Shown piece after piece: positions 1-11,175 of a stretch of 64,000 nt of DNA. This DNA is from Metarhizium brunneum. Taxonomy: Eukaryota > Ascomycota > Sordariomycetes > Hypocreales > Clavicipitaceae. A model generated the notes under the pieces. It was not told the DNA's origin. It saw nothing but the letters and a program-made list of their open reading frames with translations, and did no database searches. The DNA lies in the NCBI RefSeq assembly GCF_013426205.1, contig NC_089428.1, positions 1,674,001 to 1,738,000 of the forward strand. The letters run 5' to 3'. The position numbers and the translations under genes were made by a program. Every line of letters starts with the position of its first letter. Position 1 is the stretch's first letter.

Positions 1-1
1 G

Positions 2-97
2 AGATGCCACTGGTTCACCTACCGGGCAGGCAAGGAAACAAAGCAAGAGTTGCTGAAGGCATACGAGCACCACAATTTCAAGGTCGTGGTTGATTGA
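2..97 (+). CDS. 3' end of an unidentified protein-coding gene (partial)
   Basis: An open frame enters from the left edge and runs 31 codons to a TGA at 95-97. The peptide reads like a natural C-terminus: an aromatic start with CHWFTYRAG, an amphipathic KQELLKAYEHH helix and a hydrophobic KVVVD end. Other frames here give poorer composition. I do not recognise the family and too little is visible to name a function. It lies just upstream of the NACHT remnant but nothing links the two. Confidence 0.35.
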   Translation, partial: RCHWFTYRAGKETKQELLKAYEHHNFKVVVD

Positions 98-109
98 GCT
101 AATTTATCT

Positions 110-2160
110 ATTTGTTTTCGTGAGGCAGCAACCAGGAGGACTGTGACTGAAAAGGATCTATGAGGATCCCAGTTGCTTTAGGTTAAAGTTGCAACATGTT
201 GTGGCCACCGAATAGGAGGGAACTCTGGCACTACACATGGCTGTCGTGACAATCTGAGCGGCCAATTGCAAGTTTATTCGTAACGAAGTTCTTGAGACTC
301 TTACAAATGTCAAGGTTAATGAAGGCCGATGGCGAGGCTTCCAGAGCTTCATAGCCGCGTTAAAGACAATAGTGGATGGCAGGAAGATTACAGATATCAA
401 GTCATGTATTGACCGATTCCCGACCGCAACCCTGTCCCATTTCTTTCCAATCCTAAAGTATGAACGTCAGTCACGACAACTACCCATAAAAATAGATCAT
501 TGACACAGTACTCAGCAACATGATCAGCCAATAGTTGCAAAGGTCAGACGGGAAAGGTACAACTTGAGCGTTGGTCATTCTTTGAGCTTGAACTAGATTG
601 CCGAGAATCTGAGCGATCATAAGCAATGATTATCTCAGAACTTCAGGAATCTGGCCATGATTCCGGAATCATGACATTAAAATCAGCAGCCACGTTTGCG
701 CAAGAACAAGTCAATCCCGAACTGAAAGGTGCGTCAGCCATTGTTCTGACTATGTCGCCAAGGAGGATTTCATACTCAGGAAAATTGGCTTCGCAAGCCG
801 ACCAGTTCGTCACAACAGTAATCCACAGACATATGGAAGAGCCCTCCAGAGGGCACTAAACGTGCCATCGGGGTTTCACAATGACAGTGCATCGGATGAC
901 GAAGCCGAGCCCTAGTATTCCACCTGGCCACGGCATGGCAACGAGTTCTTCTGAATCTAGCAAAGCAACCTGGATGAAATGTGTGGCGGTTCATGACTAT
1001 ACAAGAACATTTCTGGAAGAGGGGACTCGGCCGAAGAGACTGGTCCCAGCGATCGATTACATCTGGAGCCCAGGCATACCGGCGCGTTTGCCCGAAGAAT
1101 GGCCACTTCGTGTTCTATTGTACGGAATATTCCCCGTCTGCCCTGCTTGGCCAGCCATCCCTAGCATGTCTCCAAGACGTTAATTGACCAAGACACGTCC
1201 CGTTTCAAAACTTTGTTGACACAAGGTTGCCCACAGAGAGCAAAATATTTATGATAAGCTGTCTGATGGAGCAACCGCCTACGAGCTACAATCGTCTCAA
1301 ATCCAACGAGACGCGCGCGTTCATTGATGAAATAGCAAAAGTAGCCCAACTTGTCTCTCTGCGGGTTTCCCGGTAACGACGTTGTTGAGCGATGATTGAC
1401 AAGCGGTGATACCTTACTGGATTTACCCATCTGACATAAAAAGTTTTCCCCATTGCATATTAGATGCTGGAGAAAATGTCTATTCGGAAAAGATGGGCCA
1501 AGCCCTTCGAATAGCAGCTGAGGCGAAGAAGCCACTTCATTTCTTGACGTACACCATGCTCGAGTTTGTGGATAATGACCCGGATTATGATCTCAATCAA
1601 CCATGTGGCCAATATTCAAAAGGGCGATACCGACGTCTGAGGGCGGAATGCAATGGATTCCGGATGTGGGGGTGTCTTGGCGATCAAGTCAAGTGATTTT
1701 GTCGAATTTCTTCATTGAACAGTCCGTGATTTCCTGTGTCGTAGAAAAACGAGCGAACATTTGAAGAAGAAGACTAATCCTGATTTTATGACCATCCTTT
1801 CAACATGGAGGGCGTATGCGGCGTTGACAAAGATCAGGCCTCGGGCTGTGTGCTGAAATAACACAGCAGGCCACTCAATACGCGGACCATGTCTTGAACG
1901 AAGACCTGGATTTCGCATTCAAAGTCGGCAGCCACGCCAATCGGTGAATGATGCGAGAAAACCGAGACCCTCATGTCGCGTCCACAAAGCGATCCATCAG
2001 CGCGGTTGGCATCAGAAGTTCTCAGAGCTGGAGTGGACAAGTTTGTGATACGGATGCTGCGTCAGAATCCGAGTCAAATTGATAATTCCCAGTCCATCAA
2101 CCCGGTCCTGAAAGCAGCGTCCTCATCTCGCCAGCATATACGAAATCGAAATAATGGAGG
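110..2160 (+). pseudogene. Decayed NACHT-type NTPase (STAND/NLR-like) gene
   Basis: Several collinear plus-strand fragments in different frames together resemble the fungal NACHT proteins linked to incompatibility and non-self response. In order: a helical N-terminal piece (about 260-420, LETLTNVKVNEGRWRGFQSF); a damaged P-loop region (about 935-1150, SSKATWMK, then PKRLV, YIWSPG and RVLLYGIF); a piece with DVVER and LTSGDTLLDLP (1368-1430); a frameshift into SDIKSFPHCILD and LRIAAEAKKPLHFLTY (1425-1670); then FVEFLH-stop-TVRDFL (about 1690-1760), matching the conserved EFLHRTVRDFL block of this family; and a later helical piece (1973-2160). At least five stops and several frame changes separate them. 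The stop in FVEFLH is TGA where CGA (Arg) is expected, a C-to-T change. The Walker A motif has lost its GxxGxGKS pattern. Family assignment rests on remembered motif blocks. The gene is clearly dead; exact limits are approximate. Confidence 0.72.
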
Positions 2161-4119
2161 AGGCTAATGTTCATAGTATTTCTTTGCCAGCAGTGCGCTG
2201 GGGGTCGGTAGTGCGTGCTCGTATTTAATGCAAGCAACATTGATCCAAATGGTGCCTCTATACTTGGTAAGCCTAGGACTTGACAGGGAAACGGTGGAAG
2301 TCTTGTCCAGTAGTGAGCTTTGCAGCAACATGACTGTGTAGCTCGCCGTGTAGCAACTCTCCCAGACACTTTCCTCGCCGACCCCATGGGGAATCTGGTG
2401 CCACAGGGCTGGTTTGGGGCTGGATCTCAATGTAGAACAATGGGCTTTTGGCGTCGGTCGGGATCAAGTTGCCGAGCTGCCGCCTGGGTGGCTTTTCCAC
2501 GTACAATGTGCAAAAAATGGCCAGGGGCAGCGTGCCACATTTCCCAGGGTTCGGGGACTTCTGTGGGTTTGGTTTGCCGTGAAGCCCTAACCCTCCGCCG
2601 CCTCGATGTGTCTGGTGTGTGAGGATTTTGTGGCCTGGATACTCTCACCTTGGGAGTGGAACAAGGCAATTGAACCCGACCTTGGACACGGGTTCTGCAA
2701 TTTGATTTTACGACCAGTCTCGACAAGGGATTCGAAAGAATGGTCGCGCCGTGCATGGGTGGCACTTTGGAAGAAGGCGACGGCAATGGCTCGAGCTCCA
2801 AGACATGGCCGCCACCATGAGATGCCTCGCATCACTAGCGGCGGGGTGCTTCGCATGTTGGGACGAGCAACGCCTGCATTTTCGTTGCCAGTAGTGCTCC
2901 GTAATTGTTCGATTCTTTCAGGAGCTTGGAGTAGTGGCGCCTGGTGCGTATGTACGTATTTGAGTATTTGGGCATAGAAGATTGGAGGTCAAGTCTCCTC
3001 AACTTGGACAACTACCTAGGTACCTTGTACCCCGAAGTAAGCATCCGTAGGGCAGTCAACGGAAAATGATACACATCGGCAAGAACGGCAATGCGCCTTC
3101 CCCGCGAGTTCGACGCCCTGTGCCCATGGCCGTCATTTGTGAACTCATTTCCTCTCATCTGGCTCCCTTGCAATAGTTCGTCTTCTTCGTCTTGCAGGCA
3201 GGACCTGGCCGTCATCAGCAGGGAATTCAGATGTCGTTGTTATTGTACAATTCGACCTTGGTGCCAGGCTCCAAAGACCTTCGATTTGTGGCGCCATTTT
3301 GGGAAGCGACCGCCAGAGTGGCATCCGTTCCATCTTGACCCCTGTTCTCTCCGTTCCTGGCTGGGGTCTGGGATGGGGGATCTTGCGTGACGCTGGGGAG
3401 CATGGAACTGTCAAACCAACCGACGGCCAACCTACCGGTCGCATATCCCGCGTCTCACTCCGTTCTGACACATGGTCCATCGATATGAAGTGAAGTAAGA
3501 GTTGTCCAGTTCGTCATTTCTAATCTTGAGAGATTGCTAATGTGTCGCACGGCATGCAGTTCCTGAGGCCGCACCTCCAATTGCCTTCTAGATCACGACA
3601 AGACGAAATGCCAACAACGGGGCGGCGCTTTTTGGCCACACTTGCATGCAGACGGAGCTGGTGGAGCAGATGGCGCTAAACCCGCAGCCCGCAACCCGCC
3701 ACTGCACACGCTACTCAGGGCATCCCCGAGGAGCCTGCACAGAACGGGCTAGACAACTCGACTCGTACAGTTGACCCTTAAGCCCATCCCGAACTGGCCG
3801 GCGTGGGCTCTAGGATTTGGAGCTAGTCGAACTCGGACTTGAAACGAGTTGTTACGCTTCCCGGCATGCCCAGCTTACGTCGCTCATCCTGGCCGGCCAT
3901 GAAGCTCTCATGTCAATCCCTTTTTGAGGATCTAGGTCCACCCCATTTATGGCCTGCCCTCTCTCCTCCTTCACTTCCCCCCTCCTTCGACTCGCTCCTT
4001 TACTCTGAAGTGAATTGAGGGCAAAGCTGCTGGGATACATACATACGACACCAAGGCTCCCCAATCATATCCCAGGTCTCGCAACAAATCATCAACAATT
4101 CCTTTTGAATTCGTTCACG
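2161..4119 (+). other. Intergenic, no supportable gene
   Basis: Only short overlapping frames of 60-125 codons on both strands, none with a good start context, domain or splice logic. The last 150 bases before 4120 are rich in C and T (ctctcctcc and similar), which fits the promoter or leader of the esterase gene. Confidence 0.6.
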
Positions 4120-5196
4120 ATGAAGCACATTCTAGCCCCCGTTGCCCTGCTCGCTGCCCGCGCAACAATCCCAGCCACCGATCCTGGCGATGATGCCAAG
4201 GGTTGCGCCTCAGGTCTCTACATCATCAGTGTCCGTGGTACTGGTGAGGAGCAAGGTATTGGTGTTGCCGGCACCTTGCTTGGCAAAAAGGTTGCCGAGC
4301 AGGTCAAGGGCAGCAAGATAGTCGGCCTCCAATACCCAGCGACTCTCGCAAGTCCGCCATACCCTTCCTCCGTCGGCAATGGCACCAAGAACCTGACTGA
4401 GCTCCTCGAGGACTACCACAAGAGCTGCCCCGATGGCAAGGTTGCCATTCTTGGTTACTCCCAGGGTGCCCAGGTCTCCTTGGATACTCTCTGCGGAACC
4501 GACGAGGCGGGATTCACGACCACCGATGCTATTTCTTCCAGTGCCGTTGATAATGGTATGTTCATCCATCACTCCTTGTGTGGCCAATTGCTTATTGTTG
4601 GACTTGGACAGTTGTCGCTGTTGCTCTGTTTGGTGACCCTACCCACATTGCCAATGTCTCTTATGATAGGGGCACTAGCAAAAAGAACGGGGTAAGTTAC
4701 ATATCTGCAATCCGCCACTTCAACTATGATTCAGGAGGAGAACTATGCGCCAGACAGTGCTCTAACCAGCCATCTTTAGCTATTTCCCCGCAATAACAGC
4801 GCCAGTTGCGAGAAATATGCCAGCAAAATCGCATCTTGGTGCGACACCGGCGATGTGTACTGCGACTTAGGAGAAGACACGGCTGTCCATGGCCAGTACT
4901 TTAGCAATTACGGCCCCGAAATCGTCCAGTTCATCGTCGACAAGTACAATGGCAAGAGCGGCGGCAACTCGACCAGCGTCCCTACCGGTACTTCTACTCC
5001 CACTGGCATTTCTGCTCCTACTGGCGGCAATTCGACTGCGACGACTGCTAGGCCCACGGGCTCTTCCACCTCCTCCGGTGGTGCTGCTCCCTCAACGACT
5101 CCCTCTCCTGGAGCCGCTGCTGGCTTGGAGGTGGCTAGCAAGGGTCTCTATGTTGCCTTGCCATTGGCCCTCATGGCCATGTTTCAAATGCTATAG
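4120..5196 (+). CDS. Cutinase/acetylxylan-esterase family serine esterase, probably GPI-anchored
   Basis: Three exons (4120-4555, 4612-4691, 4780-5196) give 310 residues with GTATGT and GTAAGT donors and consistent phase. A short signal peptide (MKHILAPVALLAARA) precedes an alpha/beta-hydrolase core. The nucleophile sits in GYSQGAQ (Ser about 114), the catalytic Asp in the GDPTH motif at the start of exon 2, and the His in HGQYF. Four cysteines follow the disulfide pattern of family CE5. Members hydrolyse cutin or acetyl esters outside the cell. The C-terminus is unlike plain cutinases: a Ser/Thr/Gly-rich linker of about 65 residues, then a small-residue site and the hydrophobic tail LYVALPLALMAMF. 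That pattern predicts a GPI anchor, so the enzyme would be held at the cell surface or wall. Substrate cannot be told from sequence. Confidence 0.88.
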
Positions 5197-6707
5197 GGCG
5201 CCGTGTGAAGAAATATTTAATTTTCTGTGACAAAGGCCTTATATAAAAAAGACAATAGATTCAAAAAGACGAGGGGGAGATGGGCAGGATATGCTGTAAC
5301 GGTTTCGATGCCACCTTTTTTTTGTACCTGGCCTGCACAACAAGCCATGGGGTTGGGTAATGTTCGTAATTATGATGTGAGCGGTACTGAGCAAAACTAA
5401 TGGATCAAAACTCTGTCGCTACCATGTCACGGCCGGGCGTTAAAATTGTGATTCTTTCTGCCCGCAATAAATTGGCCACCCAGTCCGGAGAAAGAGGGCG
5501 CGCAATTCATCTTGCCGTCCGTGATCAGCCGTGGGCTTCAATACCTCTCGCTTGTTTGTGTGACGCGGACAAACCCAGTGTCTCACCCCCCTTTATTATT
5601 GGTAGTCGTCCAACTCACGTCGGATGACGATGGGCCCCGCGTCCGAATTTATACTCGATACGTATCTTTCAATAGTATTGGTTACTCTACATAGCCAAAT
5701 GTTGCCAGTTCAGCTCTCAGCGGGCGGTACACGACGTCTCTCGGTTTTCAACTTGCAGAGCAGGCGCGGAGACGGTTGATCGCCAGCTCGCTTCTCGTAG
5801 GTCCTTAGATGTTAGCAGCTTTTCACAGTGAATCACTACTCATTGTACACCCTTTTGCGAATATTTGTGCACGTACGGGGGCAGATCTGACTTGTGTTTG
5901 GCCGACGGGCATCGTTACTAGTTAGAATGCAGTGCACTCCGTGAGTCCGTGGTGGAGGCGCCAGGGATCTCATTCCTGGGGCTTGGCCGCGACAGGTGTG
6001 AAAATGAAATGCTCCGCCCAGGACATTGGAGTTATGCGAAAACGGCGCCGGTCGATTGTGAACAGTGACTGGCAAGGGTGTCAAGGGACGTACCGATTAT
6101 CTGTGTCCGTTTGCTGATGTTGCCGCATCATGTCCGATTTTTGGAGCGGGGAAGATGAATGAATGTACAATGTACTAGAGGCGACATCGATGTTAGATAT
6201 TAGCTACCGAGGTATTCAAAAGAAAGCTCTGCATAGAGCTCGTGTGAGACAAGGCTATACTCGAGTCGTAGACTGACGAGGACGAGAGGGACCACACAGT
6301 GCCATACGGTCACGGTTTGTATACCCAGGAGCGAAATTGGGCACTCTAATTGCTCGATGAAGAGCACGATACTACATAAAGATGGTCAGCTCAAAGAAAG
6401 GCGCTTCATCTAACAATACGAACGGCTTGATCAACTGATGAGATGAGGGTATTCTCTTATCGATGCCGAGGAGCGGGGTAAGATGCCGCTCTATTATGCC
6501 GCATGCCGGGCGAAAAAGCTCCGACGACATGCATCGATGCCATTGACTGGACTGTTTCTGCAGCATGATTATGTCAGAAAACGGGGTCAAGGGAATATCA
6601 ATAGATTGGGCTCTCAAGCAGACTGCCCAGGTCCCAACGACTGACACAACATGATAGCTTCTCAACACCTTTGAACCCCCCTTCGTTATCCACACAACAC
6701 ATAACCA
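5197..6707 (+). other. Intergenic, no gene seen
   Basis: Holds the 3' region of the esterase gene, with tatataaaaaa near 5240. Short frames only. The longest, minus-strand 6372-6905, is antisense to the next gene's first exon and has no domain. Nothing repetitive was noticed. Confidence 0.5.
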
Positions 6708-7134
6708 ATGGCTTCCATCACCATCTTGTACCCGTCGGGGCACGACTTCGACATCAAGTATTACATGCAAACCCACATGCCCCTCGTATCTGCGTAAGTG
6801 ACAGGTCCTCTTTATGACACCGAGCAAGCGCTTCGCAACCTCGGTTACCCGCATCTGTTTGCACCACCCATCGCAGCGTCCAGAACTCACCATTTGGTTT
6901 CGCATGTATAGTTCTTGGAAAGGAGAGGGCCTGAAGAGCTGGGAGATTACCCAGTTCGCCCCAGACCAGATTTATCAGATACAAGCCATCTTGAAGTTTG
7001 AATCGCTGGCTGCGTGGGAGGCTGCATCGACGGGAAAGAACTCTGAAGCTGTCTTTGGCGACATTGCCAAGTTCACCACGGCCAAGCCGGTGGTAGTCAA
7101 GGGTACTCATCATGGCTCCGAGAATGTAGTATAG
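6708..7134 (+). CDS. EthD-fold (dimeric alpha-beta barrel) small protein
   Basis: Two exons (6708-6793 and 6912-7134; GTAAGT donor, TATAG acceptor) encode 102 residues. The protein starts MASITILYPSGHDFDIKYYMQTHMPLV, the usual EthD opening in which a strand is followed by the YYxxxHxPL helix. After the splice come SWKGEGLKSWEI, the FESLAAW segment and a closing strand FTTAKPVVVKG. Length and layout match fungal EthD proteins of about 100 residues. Family members form dimeric barrels and are tied to ether degradation in bacteria and to polyketide or pigment tailoring in fungi. No such partners lie beside it, so its role is open. The acceptor was chosen because it restores the conserved helix in frame; an AG 35 bases upstream would shift it. 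Confidence 0.8.
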
Positions 7135-7503
7135 GGGCTGGGATGTTGAAGTTTGACAATTTGCCTTTGGTAGGTCACCTGAGCCTCTGGTACTGGCGCC
7201 ATGCAGGGAAACCGCTTACTGGGAGTTCTTGTAAATTCGAGGGAGCGCCAGACATGGACTTTTATTGCGATGCGAGCTGCTATTAATAAATTGCTAATTC
7301 ATAAACGTTACGTTATTCCTCCAAAAATATATACTAATATATACAAATATATGAACTTATTAGAAAGTATATATTAATATTTTATAATATAAAGCGTAAT
7401 AGCCTAGTACCCAATTTGGTTATTTAGAGCCGCCATACCCAAGTGTAAAACATGAACGGCATCATTAGACTTGGTTCAACATGTTGGAAGTCGCCATCTT
7501 CAA
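7135..7503. other. Convergent 3' spacer with an AT-rich island
   Basis: Between two convergent genes. About 7275-7400 is almost pure A/T with repeated atatat-type motifs, sharply unlike its surroundings. No frame of interest. Confidence 0.5.
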
Positions 7504-9426
7504 TTATGCATCGGTTTGCTTCACCTTGTTGAAGTCCTTGACCTTGATATCGCGCCATACCGCCACAGCAACTATACTCAAGCACACAAAGGCAGTTGCC
7601 GAACTCAGCATAACCCTCTGAGCATCTCCATACGCAGCCATGATGGCCTCGCGTGCCGGGCTCCCCCACGGATACTCCAGCTGCTTGGACAAATTTCCAA
7701 CAATGAGGGCCGCCTGGTCTTTAGTATCCGGAGGCAGATATTCGGCCACCTTACGGGGGAAAATGCCATTCCAAATGGCTCCAGAAACGCTGGACCCGAT
7801 GGCTCCCCCAATGCTAGTAAACATGGATAGCATTGCCAGCGCAACCGCAACGTTCTGGTGAGAGACAGCAGCCATGACGGCCATCTGCTCGCAAATGACA
7901 AGAGTGCCGCCCGCCACGGCGATGAAGACCTGGCACATGACGACGTAGCCAACGTCGACGCCAGGCTGGCGGAACTGAATCATGAGGGCAATTCCCAGTA
8001 TCATCAGCGGCACGCCAAAGTAAAACGCCAGCCATTTAAACCGGCCGCTCCACCGAATAATGACACCGACAACCAGGGCCCAGAAGCAGCTTCCCATGTT
8101 GTACGTTCGCCCGACATATGTCGCTTCCGTCAGCGTCAGGCCGACAACCACCTGGAGAAAGGACGAGAAGAAGCCGTTCCAGATGTAAAAGCTGATGAAG
8201 CCAATCGCGCCCAAAACGCAAGCGCCCATGACGGTCCTGTCCACCAGCAGCTGGTACGGGATGAACTGCACGGGCGCCACGTACTTCTCGTAGAGGGCAA
8301 AGACGACGAGAAGGACAACGCCGACAACAAGCATGGCAATGATCATGGGGGACCCCCACTGCTCAGCCTGGAACTGGTAGATGTTGAAGGGCAGCAGGAA
8401 CAGCGCCATGCCGGCCGCGGCCAGCAGCAGCCCAACAACATCAAACTGAATCGCGTAGTGCTTTATACTCTGGAGGGGGGTCCTTCCGGAAGGCTGTCTC
8501 GCCGGCAGCGCACCCATCTTCTTGGCCTTGAAATGGTTGTACAGAAAGAGCACGAGGATCGGGGAGCACACCACGGGGACGACGATGCAAAAGGTCCCAA
8601 AGGCCCATCTCCAGCCGGCGCCGGTGAGGAAGCTGCTGGCCGCCGGGCCACTTGCCCACGTTGTGATGAGAAACGGCGACGTCGTCAAGGCGAAGAAGAA
8701 GGCTCGGTTCTTCAGTTCCGAGGTATCGGCAATGAAGACCTGCAGCGTGTACGCGATGCCGTTGAACCCGATCCAGTAAAAGACCTGTGCGGCGGCATAC
8801 GTCTCGACGTTTTGGCAGGCGGCCATCATGACTAGGCCGATGACCAAGAACAAGACGACCAGTGCGAAGCCCTGCGGCCGGCCCCAGATGTCGAGGATCT
8901 TGGCCAGCGGCAGCCGGAAGAGACCTCCGATCAAGTTTGCAAAGACGTTGGTGGTTGCCGTGAGCCCGTGCTGCCGAAAGGAGCTGGTGACGTAGGCCGT
9001 GAGCGTGAAGGACATGCTCGAGTGCATCGAGTCCATGAAGTAGATGATCCAGATGCTGTGACGGCGGCGTCAGCCCCTGTTTTGCACTTTTCATGTCGTT
9101 GATGGGTATACTAACAAGACGTATGCTATGATGATGTGGTTTCTGCTCCATACTTTGGAGATGGCCTCCATCTCCAAAACACCAGCCTGGGCTTCGACAG
9201 AGGCATCATCGCGGCTTGAGTCCGTCCTCGCCACGGTCGTCGCATTGTTTCCGTCGGCAACATTCTTGTCGTTGGGGGACGCAAACGCCGCCCCGGACGC
9301 GGGGGGCTCGTCGTCGGCACGAGCAAAGATCTTGGGCAGAAAGAACATGGCGCCGGTTTCGACGATGCAAGAAGAGGCGCTGCGCTTGTCGTCGTCCATC
9401 ACCGACGCGCGAGGCGGCATGGACAT
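7504..9426 (-). CDS. MFS siderophore-iron transporter (SIT/ARN family)
   Basis: Minus-strand exons 9426-9116 and 9055-7504 (GTTAGT donor, CACAG acceptor) give 620 residues, the usual size for 14-helix siderophore transporters. The hydrophilic, acidic N-terminus (about 85 residues) leads into the first helix (IIAYVFIWIIYFMDSM). The conserved block LDIWGRPQGFALVV is the family's version of the MFS loop motif between helices 2 and 3. The run QVFYWIGFNGIAYTLQVFIAD followed by SPFLITTWASGPAA is characteristic of MirB/Sit1-like proteins. Such proteins take up ferric hydroxamate siderophores at the plasma membrane or endosome; the exact ligand is not readable. A GATA-type site lies about 440 bp upstream, suggesting iron repression. 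No siderophore synthetase gene is nearby. Confidence 0.9.
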
Positions 9427-9868
9427 GCATATTTTAAGGCTTCTTCATGACCACCCTTGCCTGCCCCTCTGTCGCGTGGCAAAAGCCCACAGCAGAAAAT
9501 CTCTCTCCCACATGCACTTTCAAGGATTCCTCTTTTTTTTCGACCAGTTGACACTTTGCTTCTGAAGCCAAGACGACTGGTCCGGATTGCCCACAGTTGG
9601 AACCATGGCCAAGACTGCCTTGACTCTTGGCACCAGTCAGCGCAGGCGGCGATATTGCTCGTTCTAGACCTTGCATGCCCGGTATTAGACCTTCCTAGCG
9701 TCGCTCTGCATATTATATTATATATATTTAAGTATTTTTATATTAAAAAAATTACGAATAGTAAGCCAAGATTAATAGCGCGATACGCTAAACGTAAAAA
9801 TATAAGCCATCATCTGCACATGTAGTTCGCCAGACAACGGAATGGGGACGTCATTTCTTGCCTTCGCC

Positions 9869-9877
9869 TTATCTGAT
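9869..9877 (-). promoter_or_regulatory. Candidate SreA/Fep1-type GATA iron-repressor site (ATCAGATAA)
   Basis: On the minus strand the nine bases read ATCAGATAA, an exact match to ATCWGATAA, the consensus bound by the iron-responsive GATA repressor SreA and its relatives. It points toward and lies about 440 bp upstream of the siderophore transporter start at 9426, with no gene between. The match and distance are seen; function is inference. Confidence 0.6.
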
Positions 9878-10260
9878 CTGGACGAGCTGAAAACATGGAC
9901 TCAGGTCATCCCGGAAACAGACCGAGAAGCTTCAATGTTTAATATTTTCCGCGCCACCACTACGACCCTTGTAGTTGCAGGACCAGCATTGCCACCCTTG
10001 GCCGTTCCCACCCCGACGTCACGAGTTGATGGTGGTGAATGGACAAGATGTCTCTGTACTACCCATTTCTACACTTTGCGGGTAGGGTAGGTGTTGCGAT
10101 TATGCAGCTTGCCTCCTCACTCGTGAATCGTGATTGCCCCAAGTTGCGAGTGATGGGTGGTGCTTACTACATGGCCCGATTCGAGGAGTCATAGTCATAC
10201 CATGGGCGTTTCCCGTGGCATGTTTTCGATCATGTCGATGTCGAGCCGCAGAACCCGCAG

Positions 10261-10280
10261 ACACACACACACACACACAC
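10261..10280 (+). repeat. (AC)10 dinucleotide microsatellite
   Basis: Ten perfect AC units. Likely length-polymorphic between strains. Confidence 0.95.
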
Positions 10281-10988
10281 CAAAGAAATGACTTTGGTGA
10301 AAGCAGATTCTAGACCACTAGACTGCGCATTGAAAAGTCCAACTTTTTTGTTCATCTCTCGTACGGGCAGGCCAGCCAAGAGCGGTGATCGGCCGGTTTC
10401 TTGGCCATGCACAACATGTGGATCGTTCTGCGGTGCTGGGGATAAACGATCGGTGAAGGCGATGGCTTTCTGATTTAAGAAAATCCAGCCGACAGGCCGC
10501 CAACGATGGACTGGGTACAAGGCGTCTAGATTCGTCCACGGGGTGGGTGAGCGTATTGCGAGCATACACGTGGTATACCAGAGGTGAGAACCAGTTCGAC
10601 TATCCTGCCCAAGAGCGCGCACACGAGGGAGACACTCTAGGAAGTCCACGACTGGACATTGTGTCTGGTGAACGCTGATGAGACGGGGTTTCACGCTACA
10701 GACGACAAGCAAGCTCGCAAGAGAAGTTGAAAGGTTCTATGGGGAGAGTGTGACGGCAAGAACAACCTTATCCCCGGCGTTTGCAATATTCCCGTGCTAA
10801 TGTGCTCGCAGATCGTGGCGCGAAATGTTTGCGGCACTGCGCTCCAAGTAAAAGCATGTATAGCAGCCATTGGCAATTCCCAGACTTGGGTGCCTCTTAG
10901 CTGCTCGCCCCTGCAGGAGACCTACGAAAGAATCTTGGAAACCAAATTAAGAATGGTAGGCGGATCTGCCTTGACTCTTCCCAGACGT

Positions 10989-11175
10989 CAACAACAGAAA
11001 GGCCTCATCAGTAGGGCAAATGGATATATCGCAACGCTGTGCTGCCCATAATCCTGCTCGAGATAGGCATTGATTTCAGCATCCCGAGCAATGAGATCCG
11101 CTTGCAGTGACGCGAGGCTGGTATCCGGTCCAGGGATATTCTTCATAAATGGCCACCCAACAAATTTGGAGTTCC
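10989..11175 (-). pseudogene. Detached C-terminal frame of the F-box-like gene
   Basis: Directly after the frameshift point of the upstream gene, a different minus-strand frame reads SKFVGWPFMKN, then SLASLQADLIARDAEINAYL, and ends at a TGA at 10989-10991. The helical LxADLIARDAEINxYLE tail looks like the normal end of that protein family. It would add about 60 residues if a single base were not missing near 11168-11176. It has no start of its own. Confidence 0.55.

Larger units (their letters stand above)
9427..10988. other. Intergenic: transporter promoter, AT island, microsatellite
   Basis: Contains the GATA site above, an AT-rich island at about 9706-9760 (tatatta runs) and the (AC)10 tract at 10261-10280. 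Frames of up to 160 codons on the minus strand (10230-10712) show no domain and cross the microsatellite. No gene is supported. Confidence 0.5.

Noticed and set aside
1161..1535. 124-codon minus-strand ORF
   Set aside because: Antisense to the NACHT remnant, whose plus-strand fragments explain the region better.
6372..6905. 177-codon minus-strand ORF
   Set aside because: Overlaps the first exon and intron of the EthD gene in antisense; no recognisable features.
7858..8835. 325-codon plus-strand ORF
   Set aside because: Antisense to the siderophore transporter. Composition (long His/Asp/Arg runs) is that of the complement of a GC-rich membrane protein gene.
10230..10712. 160-codon minus-strand ORF
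   Set aside because: Runs through the (AC)10 tract, giving a VCVCVCVC stretch; no domain.
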